A stretch of DNA of 64,000 nt from Mycoplasma haemofelis str. Langford 1 (GTDB lineage: Bacteria; Bacillota_I; Bacilli_A; Mycoplasmatales; Mycoplasmoidaceae), in assembly GCF_000200735.1 (NCBI RefSeq), contig NC_014970.1:1054001-1118000 (forward strand). The letters are read 5' to 3'. Below the pieces are notes generated by a model. That model searched no databases. It had not been told where the DNA came from and saw only the letters and a program-made list of their open reading frames with translations. The position numbers and the translations under genes are program-made. Each line of letters starts with the position of its first letter. Position 1 is the stretch's first letter. Shown here in pieces: positions 45,556 through 53,984 of this stretch.

Positions 45556-47120
45556 TAAGAACCATCTAATTTAACCCTAGCTATTAAGGCATCAATCACT
45601 CCAATAGCTAAATCACCACCAACCTTATTCTTCTTCAAATAACCCTTTAATTCAGATGGATTCTTCACTTCATTGGGGGGTGCAGTGAGTATATTCACAA
45701 TAGTCTCCTCTATGAAAGGCACATATTTATCAAATTCCAATTTCTCATGAGACTTCTGAAAATAAAGCTCTTCAATAGTAACCTTATTCTCGTTGTAAGT
45801 TTGTTGCTCTCTCATTCTCTTGATATCTTCAGGAGTATCATCGCGTCTGATTCTGCTCTTCTGCTTCTTCAAAGCTTCCTTCTCCCTTTGCTTTCTCTCC
45901 TTCTCCATAAGATCTAAAGTACGCTTATTCCTGCTCTCTAGGGAATCAAAGTCATAAAGCTTCTTCTTGTCAAGGAAATCCTTGGCACTGGACAATATCT
46001 CCTCGTAATGACTCAGATATAAATCCTCCTCTTGCTTTCTTTTCATCTCATTGAAGCGGGAAGAGCTTTCCTGTTTCTCGGAAATAATCTTCTGATTCTT
46101 AGCTCTCCTCACCATGGCATCCGCGTCCTCGATAATATTCTTAATTAACTTAGGATCAGAAATAGAGGCTCCTGCGGCATTAATATGCCCTCCACCTCCG
46201 TACTTAATAGCCAGATCTCTAACACTTACATCTCGAGACCTAAAATCACACTTAACCATTCCCTCCGAAGTATCAGAGAACAAGATCCAACACCAATGAT
46301 CCTCTATATTGGAAAAGGTATTAACCAACCCCCTCCCATCGGAAAGCCCCAATTTCTTCTGAATATCCCTAGTCAGGTAGAATCAAATTACATTGTCAGT
46401 CTTCTTGCAATGATTCAAAAGGTAATTAGATACCTTTATGGAGTCCCAAGTTCTGTAAGTCAGCTTATCATGTATTAAATCCTTTTGGGCTCCAGAGCGC
46501 CATGTCTTAGCCGCTAATATTAAGGATCTCGGAAGAACTGATTCATACAGAAATCGACCACCATCTGTACACATCCCTAGATACAGAAAAGTGGCTGCCT
46601 CCTTATTCATCATTCAACCATAGTAGTCCACAATCTGAACTATCTGTTCACATGTGGCTGAATAAGTGGGATCATCCCAGTTTAAATCAACTGCAAAATC
46701 GGAGAATACTCCATGATGATCCACTTTTACTATGGCTCCAAACTTAGTCTTTGCTTGCTCAAAATACTTATCAAATTTCTGAATCCTAGCCCTATTACCA
46801 ACATCCACTATCAGAGCCATGGATTGAGAAAGATCGAAGCTTATATTTACTAAGTTATCAAACTTCTTTTCCAACCAAGGAAACAGTCCCCCATCCTCCC
46901 CTATAACTCTAACTGTCTTCCTAAGGAAGTTGGACTCTATGATGGCTTTAAAGCCGAAAGCTGCCCCTAAACAATCGCCATCAGGATTGCAGTGTATAAA
47001 GACGAAGAAGTTATCATACTTCTCGACCAAATGTACGAAATCCTTGAAAAAGCGATCCCTCTCCTTATTTCTCTTATCGACTATACGTTTAGCCTCCTCC
47101 TTGATATCTCCCCGAATCAC
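45555..47120 (-). CDS. DHH/DHHA1 phosphoesterase with coiled-coil tail
   Basis: 521 residues, of which about 1-330 form a NrnA/MgpA-type enzyme (oligoribonuclease or pAp phosphatase): FIHCNPDGDCLGAA (first metal motif), IVDVGNRAR, IVKVDHHGVFSD (DHH), MCTDGGRFLY and KYGGGGHINAAGASI (DHHA1). UGA codons are Trp (YYGWMMNK, VIWFYL). Residues 330-521 are a Lys/Glu/Arg-rich, coiled-coil-like extension (KERKQREKEALKKQKSR) not found in the family. No TM segment. It is upstream of glpK and behind the HAD gene. Confidence 0.88.
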
Positions 47121-47122
47121 AA

Positions 47123-47935
47123 CTATATTTCCTTACTTAGAAATATCTGTAACTCCTTAACTACACTATCTTCATCATTACTGTATTCGGAAACCCTGTC
47201 AGAAGCTTGCTTAACCGAATCCAAAGCATTTCTAACTGCATAAAATCTGGATACTCCCATAGCCACACTTAAATCATTAACTTGGTCTCCAAACGTAAGA
47301 ATATTCTTAGGTGCAATACCGTAATAGTTCCCCAAGAACTCTACCGATCTCTCCTTACTAACATAATTAGCCTGTATCTCTAAGTTTAAGATACCCGGAT
47401 AATGAAAGATAGTTAAGCTAGGAGGGCAGTCTAATTTCTTAATATCATTTACACGTTTTATAAACTCCAATTCAAATTCAGGAGTGGGCTTACTGTAATC
47501 AAAGTAGGTCTTCATTCCATAGACATTGGCTTTACATTCCCGAAGTTGAGCTAATACCTCCCTTCCATTATTCTCAGTCAAAGAAAAGCTTCCCTTATCC
47601 GTAAGCACATCCCCTTTTATAAGTCCTTTGGTAAAGTAACTATTCTCCAAGAAAAGAGTTCACAACTTCTCGGATATGAAGGAATATCTTGCTATCTCCT
47701 CTCTTGGGTTATAGATAAAAGCCCCGTTACAGCAGGAGACAAATCCCTTTAATTCCAACTCATCATATATTCCCTTACAATCTCTTCAACACCTACCTGT
47801 AGAGAAGCAGAATAGAACATCGTCTCTCTTATTTAACTCGTGAACGAATTTCTTAGTTCCTTCACTAATTAACCCTTCCGAATTTAAAAGGGTTCCATCT
47901 AAGTCGGAGAGAACTAGATATTTATATTTGAACAT
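47123..47935 (-). CDS. HAD-superfamily (Cof-type) hydrolase
   Basis: Phosphatase of the Cof subfamily (270 residues). Seen: LSDLDGTLLNSEG (catalytic Asp pair), FSTGRCWRD near residue 45, and C-terminal FGDQVNDLSVAM with the metal Asp. UGA is Trp in the N-terminal part (STGRCWRDCK, EKLWTLF). The substrate cannot be told; sugar phosphates or nucleotides are usual. It overlaps the TsaB-like gene by 22 bp. Confidence 0.9.
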
Positions 47936-48306
47936 TTCTTATACAGGGGGCTTAAGTCCTCGGAATCTTCCAATAGTTTAAACTCTTCCCTATTAAAACT
48001 GCCAATCTCTTTATCAATATCATCAACATCCAATTCTTCCTCTTTTAAATAAACCTTAAATTTCCCGAAGGACATGAGAACCTTCAAGCAAACTACCACT
48101 AATCTCGAAGCATTTCAAGAAGAGTAGGAATTTCGAAAATAAATCCTATCGACCCAAATATCATGAGAAGAGTACAGGTTTTCTAAAGATTCTAAGAATC
48201 TTTCCCCTATCCGAACTTTCTCCACCACTCTAAAGTCCAAGCACTTATCTTCAGAGTGTAAAGCCAAGACTACATCTTCCTTGCTATGGAATATCTGTAG
48301 AAACAC
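47914..48306 (-). CDS. TsaB-like protein, reduced
   Basis: 130 residues with one UGA Trp (SYSSWNASRL). The layout fits the N-terminal lobe of TsaB: beta-strand with Ser (LQIFHSKEDVVLAL), helix with GERFLESLENLYSS (like the ERLLPxIxxLL helix), VDRIYF, and SSWNASRLVVVCLKVLMSF in the place of GSFTGLRIGLATAKGLA. It lacks the C-terminal half and the exact Gly residues. TsaB is non-catalytic and pairs with TsaD, which is also in this window. The assignment is tentative; otherwise it is an unknown protein. Confidence 0.45.
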
Positions 48307-48966
48307 CTATTCTGTGTATTCAATATTAAGTTCGGATAGCTTATCTTTGAATTCCTGAGGTAATGGGGCAGTAACAGATATGAACTCGTTGGTAATGGGA
48401 CAAGTAAACTCTAATTTATATGCGTGTAGATATTGTCCAAACTCAGGATTGAAACATCGATTGCCATATATTGGATCATTCAAGACTGGACAATTTATGG
48501 AGAACAAGTGGGCTCTAATTTGATGAGTTCTTCCGGTTTTTAGTAGAATTTTTAAGAAGTAGCGGTCTATGACCTCCACCTCAGTACAGGCGGGTTTATA
48601 GTTCTTAGCATTCCTATTAGTAAAGCGAAGTTTATCGTTCTTGCTTCTCCCTAAGGATAGAGTTATCTTAAGTTTCTTAGCAGGCAATTCCTTGGAAGTG
48701 AGAGCTAAGTAATGCTTCTCAACTTCATTGTTTAGGAATAGATTCTGTAGAAGCAACAGGGTTTCCTTATTTTTAGCAATAAGTACAGCGCCCGAGGTGT
48801 ACTTGTCGATTCTATGAACTAGAGAGTAGTTTGCTTTCTGGTCTTTATTTACCTCATTGATGAGATTAAATTCCCTGTCATAGATATTCTTATGAACGGC
48901 AATTCCAGAGGCTTTATTGACTATTAAAAAATTTTTATTCTCAAAAATAATAGAATACGAGCTCAC
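48307..48966 (-). CDS. RluA-family pseudouridine synthase
   Basis: Isomerises uridine in rRNA or tRNA (219 residues). Seen: FLIVNKASGIAVH, the catalytic HRIDKYTSGAVLIAK (Asp), KHYLALT, LLKTGRTHQIRAHL and NDPIYGNR. It lacks the N-terminal S4 domain, so it is a short form. The start is GTG 48966, 4 bp from the divergent RNase Y ATG. Whether the target is 23S rRNA (RluD/RluC type) cannot be told. Confidence 0.92.
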   Translation of the reverse strand: MSSYSIIFENKNFLIVNKASGIAVHKNIYDREFNLINEVNKDQKANYSLVHRIDKYTSGAVLIAKNKETLLLLQNLFLNNEVEKHYLALTSKELPAKKLKITLSLGRSKNDKLRFTNRNAKNYKPACTEVEVIDRYFLKILLKTGRTHQIRAHLFSINCPVLNDPIYGNRCFNPEFGQYLHAYKLEFTCPITNEFISVTAPLPQEFKDKLSELNIEYTE

Positions 48967-48970
48967 GGCT

Positions 48971-50095
48971 ATGGATGGACAGGAAAAGGGTAAGAAAGAT
49001 ATAGCAAATGATCCCGAAGTTAGAAAAGAGTTAGAGGCTTACGAAAAGTACATACTTCAACAGAAGCAGGAGATCTTCAATAGGATAATTTTAAATGCAA
49101 TACATACTTTAAAGATTCAGCAGCCAATAATTAGCTGTTGCAAGAGAATAGACCTTTCTTCCCTCCCAGGTTTTAACGAAGAAACTATAGGACAGTTATT
49201 AGGTAAAGACGGACAGCATAAGCAGCATTTTATAAATCTGACGAAGGTAGATTTACAAGTCGATCAGAAGTGCCCTAATCATGGAATAGTACTATCTAAG
49301 TACAATTCCGTAAATGTTGAGAAGGCTGTAGAGTTAGTGAAGAAGCTCTTGGAGCTTAAGTCATGGAATTTAGAGAAGATGAAAAGCCTTTATGAAAAGG
49401 TAAATAAGGAGTTTGAAGATAAATGTAACAAGATTGGAGGGCAATGACTGGAGCAGTTCTTAGGGTATGAGAACTATCCAGACTTCTTGGCAACTCATGT
49501 GGGAACTCTTCAATTTGTATACTCCTTCAGTCAGAACATACTAGAGCATAGTATAGAGGTAGCTCAACTCTCTGCCAATATAGCCTTTCAATTAGGATTA
49601 GATCCTTTGAAAGCTAAAAGAGCCGGTTTTTTCCATGACATTGGAAAGGCTAAAGCCAACTTGGGAGATCATGTAGATGAGGGTTTAAAAATAGGGCAAG
49701 AAGCCAATTTCGAGGAATATATACTTAATGCCATTGAATCCCACCATGGACGAGTCCCTCCTAATAATCCTTACTCCATCATAGTCAAAGCTGCAGATAA
49801 GTTATCTGCTGGGAGGGAAGGAGCGCGTCCAAGGCAGATAGAACTTATAGATAAGAGGAGGAAGATGATTGAGGATAAGATAATGAGTATCCCATGGATA
49901 GAAAAGACAATAATTAAGAATGCTGGTAACTTAATTCAGATCTTCATTAAGCCCGCAGAATTCCACGGGGATAAGATTCTCGAGATGAAGGAGGAAGTTA
50001 GAGCTAAGTTAAAGGAGCTAAAGGCAGAATATTCTTACAACTATCAAATAGAGTTTCACTTAGTGTTCAAAGAGGAATTTAAATTTTCTGAATAA
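48971..50095 (+). CDS. rny: Ribonuclease Y, no membrane anchor
   Basis: Endoribonuclease that starts mRNA decay (374 residues, against about 500). Seen: a short helix-forming N-terminus (VRKELEAYEKYILQQKQEIFNRI), a KH domain with GQLLGKDGQHKQHF (GxxG), and the HD domain with HSIEVAQLSANIAFQLG and FFHDIGKAK, plus ADKLSAGREGARP. One UGA Trp joins the two halves. The N-terminal membrane helix and most of the long coiled coil are missing. The start ATG 48971 is preferred; TTG 48917 in frame would overlap rluA and adds no helix. Confidence 0.92.
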
Positions 50096-50101
50096 TAAAA
50101 C

Positions 50102-50177
50102 TGGTGGAGAGGATGGGCCTCGAACCCACGACCTTATGCTTGCAAAGCATGTGCTCTACCAACTGAGCTACCCCCCC
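50102..50177 (-). tRNA. tRNA-Ala (anticodon UGC)
   Basis: Cloverleaf with encoded CCA. Acceptor GGGGGGG/CCTCTCC pairs with two G-T wobbles, D stem GCTC/GAGC, anticodon loop TTTGCAA (TGC), T stem GTGGG/CCCAT around TTCGAGG. G1-G3 U70 gives the G-U pair that marks tRNA-Ala. It lies 3 bases from tRNA-Ile. Confidence 0.95.
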
Positions 50178-50179
50178 GA

Positions 50180-50254
50180 TGGTGGAAATAGGCGGGATCG
50201 CACCACCGACCTTTCCCTTATCAGGGGAATGTTCTGCTACTGAACTATATTTCC
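50180..50254 (-). tRNA. tRNA-Ile (anticodon GAU)
   Basis: Cloverleaf with encoded CCA. Acceptor GGAAATA with TATTTCC, anticodon loop CTGATAA (GAT), T-arm with GCGATCC loop. It reads AUC/AUU. It is 2 bases upstream of tRNA-Ala, and the pair follows the ABC operon 13 bp downstream, so they may be processed from its transcript. Confidence 0.95.
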
Positions 50255-50267
50255 AGAATCCTAGAGA

Positions 50268-51935
50268 CTAAAGCCCTTGGATTTCACTTGGAGTCTGCGG
50301 TTTCAAATTATATATATCCTTAATTATCCTACCTCCTTCTACGTGTAAAACTCTCTTCGCCATTTTAGCAATTAATGGGTTGTGAGTTATCAAAATAACG
50401 GTAGTTTTTGCATATTTATTGATGTAATAAAAGAGCTCCAATATAGAGCGAGTCATGGAGTGATCAATGGCTCCTGTAGGCTCATCGGCTAACAGAATTC
50501 TTGGCTTCTTTATGAAAGCCCTAGCTATAGCTACCCTTTGCTGTTGCCCCCCAGAGAGCTGGTGAGGATATTTGTTTTTATGATCGGTCAGATTAAGAGC
50601 ATCTATTAGATAATTCAATTCTTCCTTATCCGCCTTAGAAATAAAGAGATCTTTCAAAAGCTGAATAAAGGCTTTTCACTTATTCCCTTCCTTCCATCTC
50701 AACTTGAACTTATTAATCTGTACTTTAACTGGAATCCTATTACTTAAGTTCTGAGCTATAGAGATATTCTCTTGAGCTGTCAAGTTAGGAAGTAAGGCAT
50801 AATTCTGGAATATGTATCCAATCTCCTTCCTACGGAATACATTCAAATCAGCATCAGTCATCTTGCATATATTGTGATCACTTAATATGCATCTCCCATC
50901 AGTAGGTCTATCAATTCCAGAAAGTATATTAAGCAGAGTGGTCTTTCCTGATCCTGAATAGCCCAGAATAACTACAAACTCTCCCCTCTTAATATTCAAA
51001 TTAATCTCCTTTAGAGCGTGGAATTGCTTGTTATTAACTAGGAAGTACTTGTTTACGTTCTGCAGTTCAGCAATAAAGCCTTCAGAATTCTTCTCATGGA
51101 AGTCCTGTCTTGGTATCACATGCATTGATTTAAAGATCAATTGCTGTATCTCCGGATTCTCAAATAACTTCTCCTCACCAACATTCTTCTCCCTGAAGGA
51201 CTCAAAGAAGAAGTCATTTCCAGATAGCTTCTCTCTCACATATCTCCAATATAGAATGCTCACCATGGAGAATGAGAGCACATTCAAGAAGCTAGTTATC
51301 CATCCAAAATAAGTAAGAGGTCTGTGATAAATCTTATGGCCATCTATACTTGGAGGAATGGCCTTAAATAGGAGTGTAGATATATCCGCTTCAGAAACAG
51401 GTTTCCTTATATATAGAAGTGCAAAAGCAGTTCACATGGTCAGTAGAAAACCAAAGGCGAAGAGATATTTCAAGCACTTGTAAAAGAATAGGATCTTCAG
51501 GGACTTCTGGGGATCACCATGTCTATTGACTATAGCTACGATATCAAATAGGAAGTTCTGAACTACGAAGATACAGTAGGCGCTAAGTGCTAGTAATAGG
51601 AGAGTTAAGAATAGGAAGGTATAGGATTCTGAGCTTCACAGGGAAGGACTAATATTCTCAGCTTCCTTCTCCGTACTACCACCCAGTATCTTTACTACAT
51701 AATTAAAGCTAGTTTCAAAAACTACAACCGCCCCTCTCCCTATTCTCTGAGTATTATTGACTGGAACGAATATAGCTCCTATGATGGTTATGAACCATAC
51801 CGCGAAGACCCAATAGGTCAGATGTATGAAGAGATTACTATTGAAAACTCAATATCTAAGGGGGTAGTGATTCTTATCTACTTGCTTACGATAAGAATAG
51901 TCCTTTAACGCATCAAAGAAAGCCTCATTATTCAT
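50268..51935 (-). CDS. ABC transporter, membrane domain fused to LolD-type ATPase
   Basis: 555 residues, at least four UGA Trp codons. Residues 1-230 hold about four membrane segments (WVFAVWFITIIGAIFVPV near 45; FLFLTLLLLALSAYCIFVV near 115; LFAFGFLLTMWTAFALLYI near 165; the last near 220). Residues 285-555 are an ATPase: GYSGSGKTTLL near 325, NYALLPNLTAQENI Q-loop, LSGGQQQRVA near 460, LLADEPTGAID. The TAxN order and ADEPTGAID place the ATPase in the LolD/MacB export-type family. The substrate is unknown. It overlaps the second ATPase gene by 8 bp. Confidence 0.82.
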
Positions 51936-52704
51936 GACCCACCCATGACAATTCCTCCAAAGGGACTGGAATTTGATTGTGGGACTTAATTATTCTTCCA
52001 CTCTCAATATGAATCAACTTAGTTCCTATCTTGGAGATGATGGGATTGTGGGTAATCAAGACTATAGTGGTCTTATATCGCTTGTTAATATCACAGAAAA
52101 TCTTGAGAATATTCTTGGATGTTTCTTCATCCACGGCTGCCGTCGGCTCATCCGCAAAGAGTATCTTGGGATTTTTAATTACAGATTTTACAATTGCCAC
52201 CCTTTGCTGTTGCCCCCCAGAGAGCTGATTGGGCTTCTTATTTAAGTGTTCCTTAATATCTAAGAAATCCACCAACTCATCCAGATTCAAACGTTTAGAT
52301 ACATTCTCCTGAAGAGCCGCTCCTTGCATAATATTCTCCTTTACTGTAAGCTCAGGGAGAAGAGCGTAATGTTGGAATATAAAGGATAGATTCTCCTTTC
52401 TGAAGGTAGTAAGCTCCCTCTCCTTCATGGCTATCAAATTGTGATTGGACACAATTATGGTTCCATTAGAGGGTCTATCAATTCCAGAAAGCACATTCAA
52501 CAGGGTGGACTTCCCAGATCCGGAATAACCTAGAATGATGACAAACTCGCCCTCCCTGACCTTTAGATTGATATCAAATAGAACTCTATTGAAAGTCCTG
52601 TCGGCTTTATTACAAAACCATTTACTAACATTTTTGGCCTCTATTACATAGCCTTCAGAGTTCTTCATGAACTTGGTGCCCTTATGCACCGAATTACATT
52701 TCAT
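51928..52704 (-). CDS. ABC transporter ATPase, LolD/MacB type
   Basis: 258 residues. Seen: Walker A GYSGSGKST at 59-67, HYALLPELTVKENI Q-loop, LSGGQQQRVA, Walker B ILFADEPTAAVDEETS and LITHNP switch. It is a close relative of the ATPase half of the neighbour (the ends are alike, with ENPIISK/ENPLIAK). ATG 52704 gives a plain ATPase. The frame is open for 50 more codons upstream (basic, KGHKKRKRRSDK) without an ATG, so the real start may be a rare codon. No own membrane partner is visible except the fused neighbour. Confidence 0.82.
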   Translation of the reverse strand: MKCNSVHKGTKFMKNSEGYVIEAKNVSKWFCNKADRTFNRVLFDINLKVREGEFVIILGYSGSGKSTLLNVLSGIDRPSNGTIIVSNHNLIAMKERELTTFRKENLSFIFQHYALLPELTVKENIMQGAALQENVSKRLNLDELVDFLDIKEHLNKKPNQLSGGQQQRVAIVKSVIKNPKILFADEPTAAVDEETSKNILKIFCDINKRYKTTIVLITHNPIISKIGTKLIHIESGRIIKSHNQIPVPLEELSWVGHE

Positions 52705-52849
52705 AATTCGGGAAATGGCCGCCTTATCACTCCTTCTCTTCCTCTTCTTATGACCCTTTAAAAAGTTATTAAGTCAATCTTCATATTGCCCATAAGCTCT
52801 CCTACTTATATCCTTGTAAACTCCACAGGAACATAGGCAGCCCCAAGGG

Positions 52850-53326
52850 CTAGGAGCTTTCCGAAACTGATTCCTCCTGATATTGTTGTTGGAAGAACTC
52901 GATAGAAAAGTTCTTGTTTTTGACCTTTGAAGGTGAAGGGAGAAATTCGAGATAAGTCTTCTCAGGCTCTGGAAGTGCGGAGTTTGGTCTACTCTTTGAA
53001 TAAAATACTCTCCTTTTCTTCTTAAATTCTCTCCTATAGTAGGCATCTAGATCCGCTACATTCGTATCCAAAGGAAGATCAAGCTCTTTTAGTATATGTT
53101 GATTAACTCTCAACTTCCGAGAACGATTATCAAGTATTAACTTAATAATCCTCTTTAAAAGAGAGAGAGATCTCCTAGTAAATACCGAATAATCATATCT
53201 GTAACTTAGAAAGCTATCTGGAGGTTCGGGAAAGTAATATCTTCCTAATTTAGAGCCGGCAAGAGAGGCATAAAGAGCCTTGATATCTCTATTCCTTTTC
53301 TTTCAGAATAAAAGCGTTTTCAGCAT
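52850..53326 (-). CDS. Hypothetical basic protein (158 aa)
   Basis: Not recognised. From ATG 53326 to a stop at 52850, one UGA Trp (LLFWKKRNRD). It is Tyr/Arg/Lys-rich with a positive N-terminus (FWKKRNRDIKALYASLAG), a Leu-rich helix (SLLKRIIKLILDNRSRKL) and a low-complexity C-terminus (SPSKVKNKN, QQQYQEES). It overlaps the PhoU-like gene by 38 bp and lies 146 bp before the ATPase. No signal peptide or membrane helix. Another frame of the same DNA is open on the same strand, but this one has the more natural composition. Confidence 0.6.
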
Positions 53327-53984
53327 TAGGATCTCGGATCTGTTGGAAGTTCTCTATCACATTAAATACATGGTCAACTGATCTCCCTATCTTCACCAAT
53401 ACTATATGAACAAAAGAAGAAAGATCCTTATTGGAGTCAGAGACTTCAAAGTCCGTTAGGAACTCTGTAATTTTAGAAAAAGAATCTTTTTGAAGCCCCA
53501 CAAATTCATTTTTCAGGTTCTCACAAAATTTAAAGTCTCGGGCGTTCACCTTTCCATCCCCCTTTAAAAACCGTTGTCACATGGAATCCACATAAAACAG
53601 CATCTTCTGAAAGACTTCGAAATTCCCAAATACCCTGAACAAGTCCATATTCTTCTTATTGATTATCCTCGCAATAGAGTAGCCGTAATCAGCAAATCTC
53701 TCCACATCCTTCAAAGATAAAAGCAGGGCAAGGAAGAATCTTAGACTGTCTGCCTGAGGAGAATGTTGAGAGATATTCCAAGCCACCTCCTCAATCATTC
53801 TCTTATAAATGCTATTGGAGTCCATCTCCAATGACTTTATCTCCCTCAATAAATCGGAATTCTTATGATCCTTATAAAACTCTAGAACTTTTGCATGTAG
53901 AGCGTACGTAAGTTCAAAGTACTTTCTGAAAGCTAAGAAACAATCTTCTATTGCAAACTTAAGAAAAGCGGGATTAGTAGCCAT
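53289..53984 (-). CDS. PhoU-like protein
   Basis: 231 residues, one UGA Trp (DSMWQRFLKG). The two halves look like PhoU helical-bundle repeats: YALHAKVLEFYKDHKNSDLLREIKSLEMDSNSIYKRMIEEVAW, then SPQADSLRFFLALLLSLKDVERFADYGYSIAR, where PhoU has QAPVAxDLRxxxxxxKxxxxLERIGD. In PhoU the E(R)xxD pairs bind metal; here ERFAD is kept. It is shorter at the second repeat. The next genes are ABC exporters, not Pst, so a role in phosphate uptake is not implied. It overlaps pheT by one base. Confidence 0.62.

Noticed and set aside
48917..48970. TTG 48917 as start of RNase Y
   Set aside because: It would overlap the divergent pseudouridine synthase by 50 bp and adds no membrane helix or conserved residues; ATG 48971 is simpler.
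52774..53046. Open frame starting MPTIGENL in the second ATPase frame
   Set aside because: It overlaps the hypothetical gene 52850-53326, which has an ATG start and a more natural composition; only the part after 52850 may be coding.
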